Shown in pieces: positions 1-10,100 of a stretch of DNA of 64,000 nucleotides. How positions within the stretch are numbered: the first letter of the stretch is position 1; each line of letters opens with the position of its first letter. Position numbers and translations under genes: made by a program. The stretch is from Chitinophaga vietnamensis (GTDB lineage Bacteria; Bacteroidota; Bacteroidia; Chitinophagales; Chitinophagaceae). The stretch lies in the NCBI RefSeq assembly GCF_902167635.1, contig NZ_CABHMS010000002.1, forward strand, positions 124,001 through 188,000, in the 5' to 3' direction. Below the pieces are notes generated by a model. The model did no database searches, was not told where the DNA came from, and worked only from the letters and a program-made list of their open reading frames with translations.

Positions 1-744
1 TGCCTGGTAGTAGGTAGCCCTGCGGAACGGATTGGCTTCTTCTGTATAATAGTAGAGAGCGATGGATCTTCTGTTCTCATTCTCAGGACAGGTAGTAGGC
101 ACGGGGTGGCCATGGTAGGAGTCCGCATCTGTGTTGAAAATTACGCAGCGGTTGAATACCGGTAATACTTTTCTTTCACAGTTTTTCATTTCTCTGTCCC
201 ACAGTTCGAGTTTACCGCCCCATTCTTCCTGCCAGTCTTTATTGAGGTATACGAGCACGTTCACGCGGCGTTGCCAGTTGCGGTGATGCGGGTGCACGGT
301 GAAATCGGCGTGTACGTTGAGGTAGCCGCCACGTTTAGACTGATGGATACCGCCGCCTTCCAGCATATCGTCTTTCATCAGGTTTTTGATGCCGGTGAGC
401 TTGCTCAGGAATTCCAGAAATTCAGGAGAGTTGAGTTCGTTGATGGTGCTTTTGATGGTAGCAGGCAGCAGGTCCAGTTTGTTGAGGCCCGCTTTTCTTT
501 CGTTATAGTGAACGTAGTTGATCCAACCATCCTCTGCATTCAGTTTATCAAATTCGCGCACGCATTCATTCAGGATCGCAGGATTCACAAAATCCTCCAG
601 CACGATATGAGGGTAAGGACTGGCTTGCTGGTACTCACTGCTGATGACAGGCAGCTGTGCATTCCAGTATTCATAGTTAAATAGCTGTTTTGTTTGCTGA
701 GAAGTTTCCACTTTGAGTGTTTTAACATGACCTAAAAGATTCAT
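1..744 (-). CDS. 2OG-Fe(II) oxygenase family protein, truncated by the window edge
   Basis: The reading frame starts at 744 and is still open at base 1, giving 248 codons with the C-terminus missing. Visible motifs fit the prolyl-4-hydroxylase-like double-stranded beta-helix: an HxD pair at H145-A-D147 (in NVHADF), a distal histidine at H211 or H213 (in SYHGHP) and an arginine at R225/R226 (in RRSIALYYY) that would bind 2-oxoglutarate. No signal peptide is seen, so it is probably cytoplasmic. Family members hydroxylate proteins or small molecules using Fe(II), O2 and 2-oxoglutarate; the substrate cannot be told here. It is transcribed away from the gene at 881, and the AT-rich stretch 745-880 must hold both promoters. 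Confidence 0.8.
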   Translation of the reverse strand, partial: MNLLGHVKTLKVETSQQTKQLFNYEYWNAQLPVISSEYQQASPYPHIVLEDFVNPAILNECVREFDKLNAEDGWINYVHYNERKAGLNKLDLLPATIKSTINELNSPEFLEFLSKLTGIKNLMKDDMLEGGGIHQSKRGGYLNVHADFTVHPHHRNWQRRVNVLVYLNKDWQEEWGGKLELWDREMKNCERKVLPVFNRCVIFNTDADSYHGHPVPTTCPENENRRSIALYYYTEEANPFRRATYYQA

Positions 745-880
745 GAAGATAAATCAAGATTCAATATTATACCAAATAATATTTAAAATTAATATATATC
801 GCTTCTTCGATTAAAAATCACGATCCCCCGCCACTGTACTAGGGGGGCGGTTTGAATTCTACGTTGTAACAGGAAGAGAT

Positions 881-1318
881 ATGTCAGCAAAGAGAATAAA
901 TAATCTGCCCATGCTGTTGGGCAAGTGGACTGTCAAAGGCTGGTTCCGCACTGCTCCTGACAGGTTTGTTTCCGGGTGGGAATCTTACAGATGGCTGAGG
1001 GGAAAACACTTCCTCGAAGGCCGCTGGCGGCTGGTGACCACAGATATTGGCCTCAGTGAAGTAAGTGAAGGTATCATTCTCATCGGCCCCAATAAACAGC
1101 AGGAAGGCTATATCGGCCGTAATTTCGACAGTAATGGCAATAGCAGCGAGTTCAGGTTCACGATAGATGAGCAGCATTTCAATATCGAAAATGAATACAT
1201 GCGCTATCTCGGCACTTTCAACAAAAGAGCAGATGTGATCACCGGCGCCTGGCAGATATTGGACAGCGCAGGAACAGGTACCTATTGGTACGACAAGCAA
1301 ATGATAAAAGTTAAATAA
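881..1318 (+). CDS. Small conserved protein, DUF1579/lipocalin-like fold (uncertain)
   Basis: The 145-residue product has no signal peptide and no membrane segment. It reads as an alternating beta-strand protein with a WESYRWLRGKHFLEGRW stretch near residues 34-49 and a later YIGRNFDSNG stretch, resembling DUF1579/heme-binding-barrel-like proteins that begin with a 'GxW' strand. No catalytic residues can be named. A purine-rich sequence (aggaag) lies just before the ATG, an unusually good ribosome site for this window. Its 3' end overlaps the convergent AraC gene by 8 bp. The gene is real by length, start and composition, but its function is not recognised. Confidence 0.6.
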   Translation: MSAKRINNLPMLLGKWTVKGWFRTAPDRFVSGWESYRWLRGKHFLEGRWRLVTTDIGLSEVSEGIILIGPNKQQEGYIGRNFDSNGNSSEFRFTIDEQHFNIENEYMRYLGTFNKRADVITGAWQILDSAGTGTYWYDKQMIKVK

Positions 1319-2237
1319 CTGGTTGATTCGCTCTTGCTTCCTTCTGAAATATTTTCGGCGGTTTGCCGATCGTCCGTTTAAAGGCAGCGCTGAAGGAGCT
1401 TTCAGCATCATATCCGGCGGCAGTTGCAATATCGTACATGCTGTGATCGCCTGTTTTCAACATTTCACAGGCAATCACCATTCTCCAATGTGTCAGGTAA
1501 TCCAGCGGCGAATAACCGGTCAGTTGTTTGAATTTTAAAGCAAACCCCGAACGCGACATGCCCGCGATCTTCCCTAGTTTCTCCACCGTCCATTTCTTTT
1601 CCGGGTGAGCGTGCAGCGCCTGTACGGCTTTGGCAAGCTGCGGGTTTGAAAGCGCAAACAGCCAGCCGGCGGGCCTGGCATCAGGCGAGGATAAATAGAT
1701 CCTGAGTGTTTGTACCAGCATAATGGGCGCCAGGTGCTCGAGGATGGTTGTTCTCCCTAACTGATCTGCCCGAAACTCAGTGGTAAACCGGTCGAGCCCC
1801 CATCTGAGCACAGCGGCATGATCGAGCTTTTCGGGTACATACACAACAGGTGGCAAACTGCCGAATAAAAATTTTGTCTGATCTTCTTCAAAATGAAAAC
1901 GGGCGCCGATCAGGAAGAACTCTCCTCCACCATTACAAGTGGCTATGCCATCTTTCACCTTATCGTAGATAGTATTTGATTTGATCTTTTTTATTGAGAG
2001 GTCGTTCCCTAATACAAATGGACGGCCACTGGTAAGCAGGAAGCAGTCGCCCGGATGAAGGCGGTATTGTTTGCGTTCGCCTTCTACCTGCAAAATGCAG
2101 GTTCCTTTCAGCACTGCATTGAACTTAATGCCTTCGTGGCGGGGAAATTGAATCGCCCACTTTCCTCCGGCATTGAGTCCGGCCGAAACAAATGTGGAGG
2201 GCTTCAATAATGAAAGAACATTGGAAAGTGGATCCAT
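1311..2237 (-). CDS. AraC family transcriptional regulator (cupin-type sensor)
   Basis: The start at 2237 (MDPLSNVLSLL) gives 308 residues. A longer frame to 2363 exists, but it would run into the divergent gene at 2340 and adds sequence that does not look like protein. The N-terminal half fits the cupin sensor of the AraC_binding/cupin_6 type (LHPGDCFLLTSGRPFVL). The C-terminal ~100 residues hold two helix-turn-helices (KLGKIAGMSRSGFALKFKQ and IATAAGYDAESSFSAAFKR). It is divergent from the SDR and alpha/beta hydrolase genes and probably controls them and itself. Three phased TTGGAC repeats in the intergenic region are the likely binding sites. The ligand is unknown. Confidence 0.88.
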   Translation of the reverse strand: MDPLSNVLSLLKPSTFVSAGLNAGGKWAIQFPRHEGIKFNAVLKGTCILQVEGERKQYRLHPGDCFLLTSGRPFVLGNDLSIKKIKSNTIYDKVKDGIATCNGGGEFFLIGARFHFEEDQTKFLFGSLPPVVYVPEKLDHAAVLRWGLDRFTTEFRADQLGRTTILEHLAPIMLVQTLRIYLSSPDARPAGWLFALSNPQLAKAVQALHAHPEKKWTVEKLGKIAGMSRSGFALKFKQLTGYSPLDYLTHWRMVIACEMLKTGDHSMYDIATAAGYDAESSFSAAFKRTIGKPPKIFQKEARANQPVI

Positions 2238-2250
2238 GCGTATGTTGATA

Positions 2251-2319
2251 TTGGACGATTGAATAAGAAATTTGGACAATCCATTATAGATCATCCAGGT
2301 ATGTGTGCGTAACTTGGAC
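2251..2319 (+). promoter_or_regulatory. Three phased TTGGAC direct repeats (candidate AraC operator)
   Basis: TTGGAC occurs at 2251-2256, 2272-2277 and 2314-2319, all in the same orientation, with start-to-start distances of 21 and 42 bp, which are whole multiples of two helical turns. They fill the 102-bp gap between the divergent AraC gene (start 2237) and the SDR gene (start 2340). AraC-family proteins bind direct repeats about 21 bp apart, so this is the natural operator. The assignment to this AraC is inference from position. Confidence 0.6.
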
Positions 2320-2339
2320 GCGTAATAAAAGTAAGAAAA

Positions 2340-3281
2340 ATGCATCAACAAGCACCCATACACTCGCCATTCAATGAGCGCAGTACGGCCAGTGAAGTTT
2401 TAAAGGGCCTCGATCTACGCGGCAAATTGGCCGTGATCACCGGCGGTCATTCAGGTCTGGGACTGGAGAGCAGCCGTGCGTTGATGGCCGCCGGCGCCCA
2501 TGTGATCGTTGGGGCCAGAAACGCCGCTCAGGCAAGCAGCGTGCTGCCAGATGTGGAGGTGGCAGAACTGGACCTGGCCGATATGCATAGCGTTCGCCGC
2601 TTTGCCGCTGGTATCGTGGCATCCGGCCGGCATGTGGATTTCCTGATCAATAATGCGGGTATCATGGCTTGCCCGGAGCAGCAAATAGGTACGGGAAAAT
2701 GGGAATCTCATTTTGCCGTCAACCATCTGGGGCATTTCCTGCTTGTGCAAGCACTGTGGCCGGCATTGCAGGGCGGGTCGCGGGTGATTTCCGTTTCTTC
2801 CGCAGGTCATCATTTATCGGATATCCGTTGGCGTGATATACATTTTAACACCGGCTATGATAAATGGATGGCCTATGCACAGTCAAAAACGGCCAATGCA
2901 CTCTTCGCTGTTCACCTGGATACTATCGGGCAGGCCGATGGCATCCGTTCATTTGCCACACATCCCGGGAAGATCTTTACGCCCTTGCAACGTTTTCTGA
3001 CAAGAGAAGAGATGATAGCGCAGGGCTGGCTCGATACAAACGGAAACCCTGCGGACCGCAGTTTTAAAACAACGCCACAAGGCGCCGCCACACAAGTGTG
3101 GGCCGCCACCTCGCCACTCTTGAATAACAAGGGAGGCGTGTATTGTGAGGACTGTAACATCGCTCCGCTTAGCGCGCATGATGAAGTTACTTTTGCCGGA
3201 GTGAAGGCATATGCTATAGATCCGGTGCAGGCGCAGCGGCTATGGGAAATTTCTGTTGAGATGATAAGCGAGGCTTCTTAG
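2340..3281 (+). CDS. Short-chain dehydrogenase/reductase (SDR) family oxidoreductase
   Basis: The 313-residue protein has the full classical SDR signature: the cofactor motif TGGHSGLG at 34-41, the NNAG structural motif at 104-107, the catalytic serine at 153/154 and the Y179-x3-K183 pair (YAQSK). The ~28-residue N-terminal extension (FNERSTASEVLKGLDL) is typical of the retinol-dehydrogenase-like/WWOX-like SDR subgroup, which supports the start chosen. It would reduce or oxidise a carbonyl/alcohol with NAD(P). The neighbours at 3318 and 4228 are alpha/beta hydrolases and the divergent AraC gene is the likely controller, suggesting a small catabolic or detoxification unit. The substrate is unknown. 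Confidence 0.88.
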   Translation: MHQQAPIHSPFNERSTASEVLKGLDLRGKLAVITGGHSGLGLESSRALMAAGAHVIVGARNAAQASSVLPDVEVAELDLADMHSVRRFAAGIVASGRHVDFLINNAGIMACPEQQIGTGKWESHFAVNHLGHFLLVQALWPALQGGSRVISVSSAGHHLSDIRWRDIHFNTGYDKWMAYAQSKTANALFAVHLDTIGQADGIRSFATHPGKIFTPLQRFLTREEMIAQGWLDTNGNPADRSFKTTPQGAATQVWAATSPLLNNKGGVYCEDCNIAPLSAHDEVTFAGVKAYAIDPVQAQRLWEISVEMISEAS

Positions 3282-3317
3282 TGATTAACTTTATCCGGAA
3301 TCTACACAAAAAATAAA

Positions 3318-4115
3318 ATGACCCATTGGCATTCGGCAGTTTGCGAATCAAACAACATCCACATTCATTATACCAGAACAGGTGGCGACAAGCCGCCTCT
3401 GATTTTGCTGCATGGGCTCATGACGAATGGCCTGTGCTGGACGGACCTGGCGCGCAGCCTGGAACAGGCCTATGATGTGATCATGCCGGATGCCAGAGGG
3501 CATGGCTGTTCCAGTGCGCCTGATTCAGGATATCGATATGAAGATCATGCGGATGATGTGATTGGCTTGATAGCGACGCTGACGCTTCGTAAACCCGTGC
3601 TGATCGGGCATTCCATGGGAGGGATGACAGCCGCGGTGGTGGCCGGCCGCCGGCCCGACCTGCTCCGTGGCCTGGTACTGGCTGATCCAACATTTCTGCA
3701 TCCCGAAATGCAACGCGAAGTATTTGATAGTGACGTGGCAGAGCAGCATCGTAAAGCGTTGGATATGCCCTTGGAAGCATTGGTGGCAGCAGCGCGCACC
3801 AGGCATCCGCAGCGATCGCAGGAAAATCTTACCCTGTTTGCCCGCGCCCGGCTTCAAACCAGCATGGCAGCTTTTGAGGTACTGAGGCCGCCCAATCCCG
3901 ACTACGAGGAGCTGGTGCGCAAGATCAACATTCCAAGCCTGCTTATATCGGGCGACAAAGGTGTGGTATCTGCTGATGTGGCCGCGGCGCTGCAAAATCT
4001 TAATGCCAGCTTGCAGGTGGAGCTAATACCCGAAGCAGGGCATAGCTTGCACGTGGACCAGCCGCAACGCTTCGCAGCTATCATCAAAACATTCCTCGCT
4101 TCATTGATGGCATGA
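3318..4115 (+). CDS. Alpha/beta hydrolase
   Basis: The 265-residue protein has the alpha/beta hydrolase order of motifs: oxyanion HG at 32-33 (LLHGLMTNG), nucleophile elbow GHSMGG at 97-102 with S99 as nucleophile, an acidic residue near LLISGDKGVV, and the catalytic histidine H242 in EAGHSLH. No signal peptide is present. It starts 36 bp after the SDR and is probably co-transcribed with it. It could be an esterase, lactonase or C-C hydrolase; the sequence does not decide between them. Confidence 0.85.
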   Translation: MTHWHSAVCESNNIHIHYTRTGGDKPPLILLHGLMTNGLCWTDLARSLEQAYDVIMPDARGHGCSSAPDSGYRYEDHADDVIGLIATLTLRKPVLIGHSMGGMTAAVVAGRRPDLLRGLVLADPTFLHPEMQREVFDSDVAEQHRKALDMPLEALVAAARTRHPQRSQENLTLFARARLQTSMAAFEVLRPPNPDYEELVRKINIPSLLISGDKGVVSADVAAALQNLNASLQVELIPEAGHSLHVDQPQRFAAIIKTFLASLMA

Positions 4116-4227
4116 TCCCAATGCCACCTGGTTCCATTTCTTTCCTAAAAGTAAGTATCACACAAAAACGTATAAAAGACCAGGTGCAGCCAATAGCCTC
4201 CAAATTTGCGTGAAATAATTTTTAGCA

Positions 4228-5085
4228 ATGGAGCAATTAAATTTTCCCGCATTCAGGCAAGCACTGGAACAGTTCACGGCAAAAGACGCCGCAACAAAAG
4301 ACCCGGTTATCCAGGTGGTGACGGATGAAAGCATCAATGAGGAACTACGGATACGCATATACCGGAATCGACCTGTTGAAACGAAATTGCCGGTGTTTAT
4401 ATTCTTACATGGCGGTGGCTGGGTCAGGGGCAGCCTCAGCACACATGATTACGTGTGCCGGCGCCTGGCCGCTGATGGCGCATTTGCGGTCATCGCTGTT
4501 GATTACCGGCTGGCGCCGGAACATCCTTTCCCTGCGCCATTGGAAGACGCCTTCCAGGCGCTGCGCTGGGTGATGGAACATGCGGCCGATATCAACATAG
4601 ACACGAATCGTATAGCCGTTGGCGGTGACAGCGCCGGCGGAAACCTGGCGCTGGCCCTGGCACTGAAAGCCAAAGCGCATGCTATACCGCTGAAAGCATT
4701 GGTGGTGGCTTATCCTCCGGTAAACTACGATTTCTCTACACCGTCTTATCAGAAGTTTGCAACAGGCTATGCATTAACCACCAGCCTGATGAAAACATTT
4801 TGGGATGCCTATGTACCCGACGATAAGCGCCGCCTGGATCCCTTGGCGTCTGTCATCAAAAATGATTTCACCGCATTGCCGCCTGTCCTGATCATCGGCT
4901 CTGATACAGACCCGCTGCATGATGACGGAAAACTGTTGCTGGAAAGATTAATGGCGCATGGCGTGCGGGCACGTTATTCTTTTTATCCCGGCGCCGGTCA
5001 TGCCTTCCTGTTGATGATGGCCACGGAAGGCCCTGCCGTACTGGCGAAAGAAGAGATCGTTGCGTTTTTAAAAGCGCAGTTATAG
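4228..5085 (+). CDS. Alpha/beta hydrolase, hormone-sensitive-lipase-type esterase
   Basis: The 285-residue protein belongs to the HSL group (family IV esterases): the oxyanion motif HGGGW at 61-65 and the nucleophile motif GDSAG at 133-137 with S135 are both present, followed by a late aspartate (GSDTDPLHDDG) and histidine (GAGHAF). Such enzymes cleave short-chain acyl esters in the cytoplasm. It lies 112 bp after another hydrolase gene on the same strand and is followed by a strong bidirectional terminator, so it ends the SDR-hydrolase-hydrolase group. Confidence 0.87.
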   Translation: MEQLNFPAFRQALEQFTAKDAATKDPVIQVVTDESINEELRIRIYRNRPVETKLPVFIFLHGGGWVRGSLSTHDYVCRRLAADGAFAVIAVDYRLAPEHPFPAPLEDAFQALRWVMEHAADINIDTNRIAVGGDSAGGNLALALALKAKAHAIPLKALVVAYPPVNYDFSTPSYQKFATGYALTTSLMKTFWDAYVPDDKRRLDPLASVIKNDFTALPPVLIIGSDTDPLHDDGKLLLERLMAHGVRARYSFYPGAGHAFLLMMATEGPAVLAKEEIVAFLKAQL

Positions 5086-5092
5086 CAAAAAA

Positions 5093-5120
5093 AAAGAGGG
5101 ACAGTTATCTGTCCCTCTTT
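5093..5120. terminator. Bidirectional intrinsic terminator
   Basis: A perfect 12-bp stem (aaagagggacag at 5093-5104, ctgtccctcttt at 5109-5120) with a 4-nt loop lies between the ends of two convergent genes (5085 and 5127). A-rich and T-rich flanks on either side let it work in both directions. Confidence 0.85.
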
Positions 5121-5126
5121 CCTGTA

Positions 5127-6092
5127 TTAAAGATTAGGTAATTCGTCCGCAGGCGTAACCGGCGTAGTATCTTCCGGTTGATCTGCGTCTTTTTTGCGCC
5201 CGAATAATCTCTTCACAAATCCCACCACTGCGGCGAATCCGAGGAGGATGAATTTCCAGCCGGCAGCCAGGAACTTCGCGATGATGGCAAAGAAGCCTAC
5301 TTTCGCGAGCACTTTACCGGCTACCAATCCGCCGATGGTCCATGCGGCTACATTATCGACCTTCGGATCGAAATCAAAGTAGGTATTGCCTTCTGTGAAA
5401 GTGGCCATGTGCAGCACTTTGCCGATATCGGCCTTTACGAGAGGCAGTTCATGCATGGTGCATACCGCATTCAGCGACAAGATGCCATGACGGCCAAGGA
5501 TACGGATCTGGTAATTCAGTGTGTTAACGCCATCACGATCGCCAAAGTGAATTTCCTTGGCCCAGTGCAATACCTTGTTTTGTTTGTCGTAGTACGGCGT
5601 TTGCGCCCATCCTACCAGGTGAATGCTGGGATAGCCTTCTTTTAAACGTTGCGCGTTTTCTTCTTTCTCCTCTTTCTGTATATTTTTCAACATCTCGTTG
5701 TAGTCGATCTTTTCGGCATCATCATCTTTTACATAGCCGATATCTTCATACTCCACTACAAAGGCATAGCTGCTATCGCTGAATGGGTCTGTCTTTTCAG
5801 GGAAGATCATCCCCAGCGTATTGGCGGCATTGGCCTCGGGATTGCCCCATAGCTGCGTTAAAACGTATTTACTCTGTTCCTTGTTCAGGAACTTGAACCC
5901 TGCGGGTATCTTGATCTCCGCCTTTCCGCCCGGGAGTTTGATCACGCCGGTTTCATACTTTTGCGCCTTGCGGATAGAATCGATGATTTTGTTTACCTGC
6001 TCTTGAGAGATGTCAATAGAATCACGTACAGGGGCTGCTTTGATACAAGGGGCCAACAGCAGCAAACTAGCCAGATATAGGTACTTTAACAT
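5127..6092 (-). CDS. DUF2167 family membrane-anchored protein
   Basis: The 321-residue protein starts with a signal peptide (to about AAPV, residue 21) and has a C-terminal hydrophobic hairpin (about residues 253-290) followed by a charged tail. The exported middle part has the DUF2167 signatures: GWAQTPYYD followed by LHWAKEIHF, and the LGRHGILSLNAV strand. Members of this family are annotated only as membrane-anchored proteins of unknown function. It is divergent from the HTH-pentapeptide regulator at 6180 with an 87-bp gap. No known operon partner is beside it. Confidence 0.82.
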   Translation of the reverse strand: MLKYLYLASLLLLAPCIKAAPVRDSIDISQEQVNKIIDSIRKAQKYETGVIKLPGGKAEIKIPAGFKFLNKEQSKYVLTQLWGNPEANAANTLGMIFPEKTDPFSDSSYAFVVEYEDIGYVKDDDAEKIDYNEMLKNIQKEEKEENAQRLKEGYPSIHLVGWAQTPYYDKQNKVLHWAKEIHFGDRDGVNTLNYQIRILGRHGILSLNAVCTMHELPLVKADIGKVLHMATFTEGNTYFDFDPKVDNVAAWTIGGLVAGKVLAKVGFFAIIAKFLAAGWKFILLGFAAVVGFVKRLFGRKKDADQPEDTTPVTPADELPNL

Positions 6093-6151
6093 AACTGAGT
6101 GAATATTTCAGGCGATAAAAATGCAATAAATATTTTAAATATGAAAGCTGG

Positions 6152-6159
6152 TATCTTTG
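6152..6159 (+). promoter_or_regulatory. Bacteroidota -7 box (TATCTTTG) upstream of the HTH-pentapeptide gene
   Basis: TATCTTTG matches the TAnnTTTG -7 consensus of Bacteroidota primary sigma factor promoters. It lies 21 bp before the ATG at 6180, implying a very short leader. No clear TTTG is seen at -33. The downstream sequence (CTTTGTCTTGT) resembles that of the paralogue's promoter near 60366 (CTTTGTATTGT). Confidence 0.55.
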
Positions 6160-6179
6160 TCTTGTTAGAGATATAATAT

Positions 6180-7067
6180 ATGGATGCAAAGATTATCGGT
6201 GAAAAGATTGCCAGGGCGCGGAAGGCGACAGGCTTATCACAGGCGCGTTTGGCGCAGCAGTTATTTATCAGCCCGCAGGCAGTAGGGAAATGGGAGCGTG
6301 GGGAATCCATGCCGGATATCACAACGTTCAACCGCCTTGCGGAGATACTGGGTGTAGACCTTAATTATTTTTCCGAAAGCGAACCCGCTGTTATAAAGGA
6401 AAGCGCCGACCCTGGCCCATCGCAGGCGAGACAGGTACCAATAGACCTCACGGCGGCCGACCTGCAAAAGAGCGATTTCGCGGGCGTTGTACTGCACAAA
6501 GGAAAGTTCAAAGCTGCTTCCCTGCGTGGCGCTAACTTCGCCGGCGCTGATTTAAGCGGTACTTCATTTGAGATAGTAGATGCACGGGAAGCGAATTTCG
6601 ATGGCGCTAATCTGACTGACTGCCATTTCTCTATCACTGACCTGAGAGAGGCGAGCTTCCGGAAATCCATCCTGGTGCGCACTACGCTGCATATGTCTGG
6701 ACAAGGGGCGAAGTTCAGAGACGTAAGTTTGGTAGATGTTCATCTCAACAAGACAGACCTCAGGAACACCCTTTTCGAAAACTGTACTTTCCGTAATGTT
6801 GATTTCCATCATTGCGATCTGCGGGGTAGTCGTTTTGCCGGGCAAACCTTTACTGGCGTGCGGTTCGACAGATCTTCGCTGAAAGATGCATCGTTCAGCG
6901 GCGCCACGCTCCGGCAGGTGTCTTTCAAATTGCCTTTTTCCTTAACGAACAAAGCATACCTCGCTTTCAAAACCGTTTGCTTCGATGGCGCCACGATGGA
7001 TAAGCTCACCTACGCCGCGCTGACGGGTTTACGCGTTGCCGATCTGTCGAAGGTGACAGTTATATAA
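6180..7067 (+). CDS. XRE-type HTH fused to a pentapeptide-repeat domain
   Basis: Residues ~5-62 form a Cro/CI-type helix-turn-helix (LSQARLAQQLFISPQAVGKWERG). A ~25-residue linker follows, then a long run of A(D/N)Lxx/F pentapeptides from about residue 90 to 250 (LRGANFAGADLSGTSF, AREANFDGANLTDC), which would fold as a right-handed quadrilateral beta-helix. The C-terminus is MDKLTYAALTGLRVADLSKVTVI. A close paralogue (59411-60334) shares both domains and this C-terminus. Pentapeptide helices such as Qnr and MfpA can mimic DNA, so a fusion with a DNA-binding domain is notable. It is probably a transcription regulator; its ligand and targets are unknown. It precedes the AsmA-like gene by 82 bp. 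Confidence 0.85.
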   Translation: MDAKIIGEKIARARKATGLSQARLAQQLFISPQAVGKWERGESMPDITTFNRLAEILGVDLNYFSESEPAVIKESADPGPSQARQVPIDLTAADLQKSDFAGVVLHKGKFKAASLRGANFAGADLSGTSFEIVDAREANFDGANLTDCHFSITDLREASFRKSILVRTTLHMSGQGAKFRDVSLVDVHLNKTDLRNTLFENCTFRNVDFHHCDLRGSRFAGQTFTGVRFDRSSLKDASFSGATLRQVSFKLPFSLTNKAYLAFKTVCFDGATMDKLTYAALTGLRVADLSKVTVI

Positions 7068-7149
7068 TACAGCGCCGGGCATCCTGCGGGAAAAAAGAAT
7101 TACCTTCGTTCCCTGACCATAATAGAAATTAATATACACCCGGACCGCT

Positions 7150-10100
7150 ATGCATAATGCCCTCAGCAAAAAAGTTGCATTAAAAGTATTAAAAATTATA
7201 TCCATCTCTTTAGCCGCGATACTTGCGCTGTTATTCCTGCTTCCTGTTCTTTTTCCCAATGCGATAGCCAGCAAGATCAAGACCTGGGCGAACAACAGCA
7301 TCAATGGCGAGCTCAATTTCTCCCAGGCCCGATTATCTTTCTTCAATCACTTTCCTGCACTAACGTTAACCCTATACGATTTCAGCCTGAAAGGCGGCGC
7401 GCCTTTCCAGCAGGATACGCTTGTAGCGGGCAAGGAAGTAGCATTGGGCGTAAACCTGAAAAGCATATTTTCTGACGCCGTTACCATCGACGAGATATAC
7501 CTGACCAAGGGCAAGATCCACATCATGGTAGATTCCACGGGGCATCCAAATTACAACGTATATAAAGCGGCGCCGGCCAATCCCGCCAGCAAACCGGATA
7601 GCGGCAGCGCCTCCATGAAAATTGAAAGGATACAGATCGAGCATTGCCATCTCATCTACGACGATCAATCGCTCCCCATGTACGTGCAGGCGAAGGAAGT
7701 GAACTATGTAGGTAAGGGCGATCTTTCCAAAGCCATCTTCGATCTCTATTCTAAAATCGATATTGGCTCACTGGATTTCACTTATAATAACACCTCTTAT
7801 ATGCTCTCCAAAAAATTACAAGGAGAGTTGATCACGAAGATCAATACCAACTCACTGGATTTTGTTTTTGAAAGAAATGATCTGAAGATAAATGAGCTGC
7901 CGGTAAGATTGAAAGGCGCTTTCACCTTCATGAAGAATGGCTACAAGATGGACTTCCGCCTTAGTTCCAGGGAATCCAGCCTTCATGCTATTTTCGGCGC
8001 ACTGCCTCCTGAATATCTCACCTGGATGCAGCATACCAACGTAGAAGGCACGGCAGATGTAAATGCCAGTTTGATAGGAGAGTACATTGCTGCAACCAAT
8101 ACCCAGCCTGATCTTACCTTTAATATGCAGGTCCGCGATGGCGTGATCAGCAATGCCAAAGCGCCGGCGCCCATTAAAAATCTCTTCCTGAATTTTCAGT
8201 CCAGGCTTGTACAATTGAATACCGATAGTTTATATGTTAATGTAGATTCTATCTTCTTTAATATTGATAAAGATTATTTCAGCTCCGTGATAAGGATAAA
8301 AGGGCTCAGGACGCCGGATATCCATCTCAAACTGAATACAGACCTGGACCTGGAGAAATGGAACAAAGCCATGGGCTGGCAATCTTTTGACCTCAAAGGC
8401 CGCTTGCAGGCGCATATGCTGGCGGATGGGCCTTATGCTACCCGCATCATCAACCGTGGCCCCAAACATCGTCCGGACACGGTTATCAGCAGTATTCCTG
8501 CTTTTGACCTGGCGGCCAGTTTCCGGGATGGTTATTTCAAATTAAAGTCCCAGCCGGAAGCGCTTAAAAATATCAGCTTCCAGGTAAAGGCGGATTGTCC
8601 GGATAACGATCTCGCACATACGCACTTTAATATTGATAACATCAATGCCAACCTGCTGAGCAATTATATCAAAGGCTATTGCCGCTTCAGCAATGCACAG
8701 GCGCCGGTAGTAGACGCGCAACTGGCTTCTGTACTGCAATTGAAGGATATCAAACAATTCTATCCGATGGATAGCCTGGATGTAAGCGGCGCATTGCATA
8801 TTGATGTGAATACCAAAGGCAGCTATGTGCCCGCCAAAAAATTATTCCCGGTTACCACGGCCAAACTTACGATGAGCGATGGTTCCCTGCAAACGAAATA
8901 TTATCCCAGGCCCATTCAGAAAATTAATGTGGATGCCACCGTTACCAATACCACCGGCACGCTCAGCTCCATGAAGGTAGATGTAAAGCCCGTATCTTTT
9001 GAGTTTGAAGGGAATCCGTTCCTGCTGAAAGCCGATCTTAGCAATTTTGATAACCTCCGGTATAATATTACTTCCAACGGAACCCTTGACCTGGGCGCTA
9101 TCTATAAAGTATTTGCGATACAAGGCTATGACCTGAAAGGTTTCATCAAAACTAACCTGGCGCTCAGCGGCACCCAGGCGGATGCCGTAGCCGGCCGCTA
9201 TGCCAAATTAAATAACCGCGGTACGATGACCGTGAAGAATATCGTGCTTCACTCGGATATGTTCCCCTTGCCTTTTTATATCAGCAATGGCATATTCCGT
9301 TTCGATCAGGACAAGATGTGGTTCGATACTTTTGTGGCCAGCTATGGAAAAACGAAGCTCACCATGAATGGCTTTCTGAGCAACGTGATCGGCTATCTCA
9401 CACAAAAAAATCAGACATTGCATGGCGCCTTCGATTTTAAAAGTAAGGATGTGCTGGTGGATGAACTGATGACCACTAACAGTGCTGCCACCGCTACTAC
9501 CGCTAAAACCGCTGCGCCTTCCGGCGTGATCATGCTGCCTTCCAACCTCGCGCTGAGGCTCAATGCAGCTGCCGACAGGGTCCGTTTCAAAGGCATGAAC
9601 ATCGACAGTTTCCATGGGCAGGTGGTGCTGGACAGTGGCAGGGTGGCGCTCAACAAAACCGGTTTCAATATCATCGGCGCGCCGGTGGAGATGGATGCCC
9701 GCTATGCCTGTATCCAGCCACAGCGGGCTACTTTCGACTATCACATCACGGCAAAGGAATTTGATATCCGCCGCGCGTACAATGAAATCAAGATCTTCCG
9801 CGATATGGCCAGTTCCGCTGCCAGCGCCAGCGGCATCGTTGGCCTGGATTATCGTCTCAACGGAAAACTGGATGGCAATATGAACCCGGTATATCCTTCT
9901 CTGAAAGGCAGCGGTGTACTGTCTGTGAAGAAGATCAAGCTGAAAGGTTTCAAGTTGATGAACGCGGTGAGCCAGTCTACCGGCAAATCAGAAATGAAAG
10001 ATCCGGATGTTTCCAAGGTGGATATTAAATCCAGCATCAGCAATAATATCATCACCATCGAAAGAACCAAACTTCGTATAGCCGGCTTCCGTCCGCGCTT

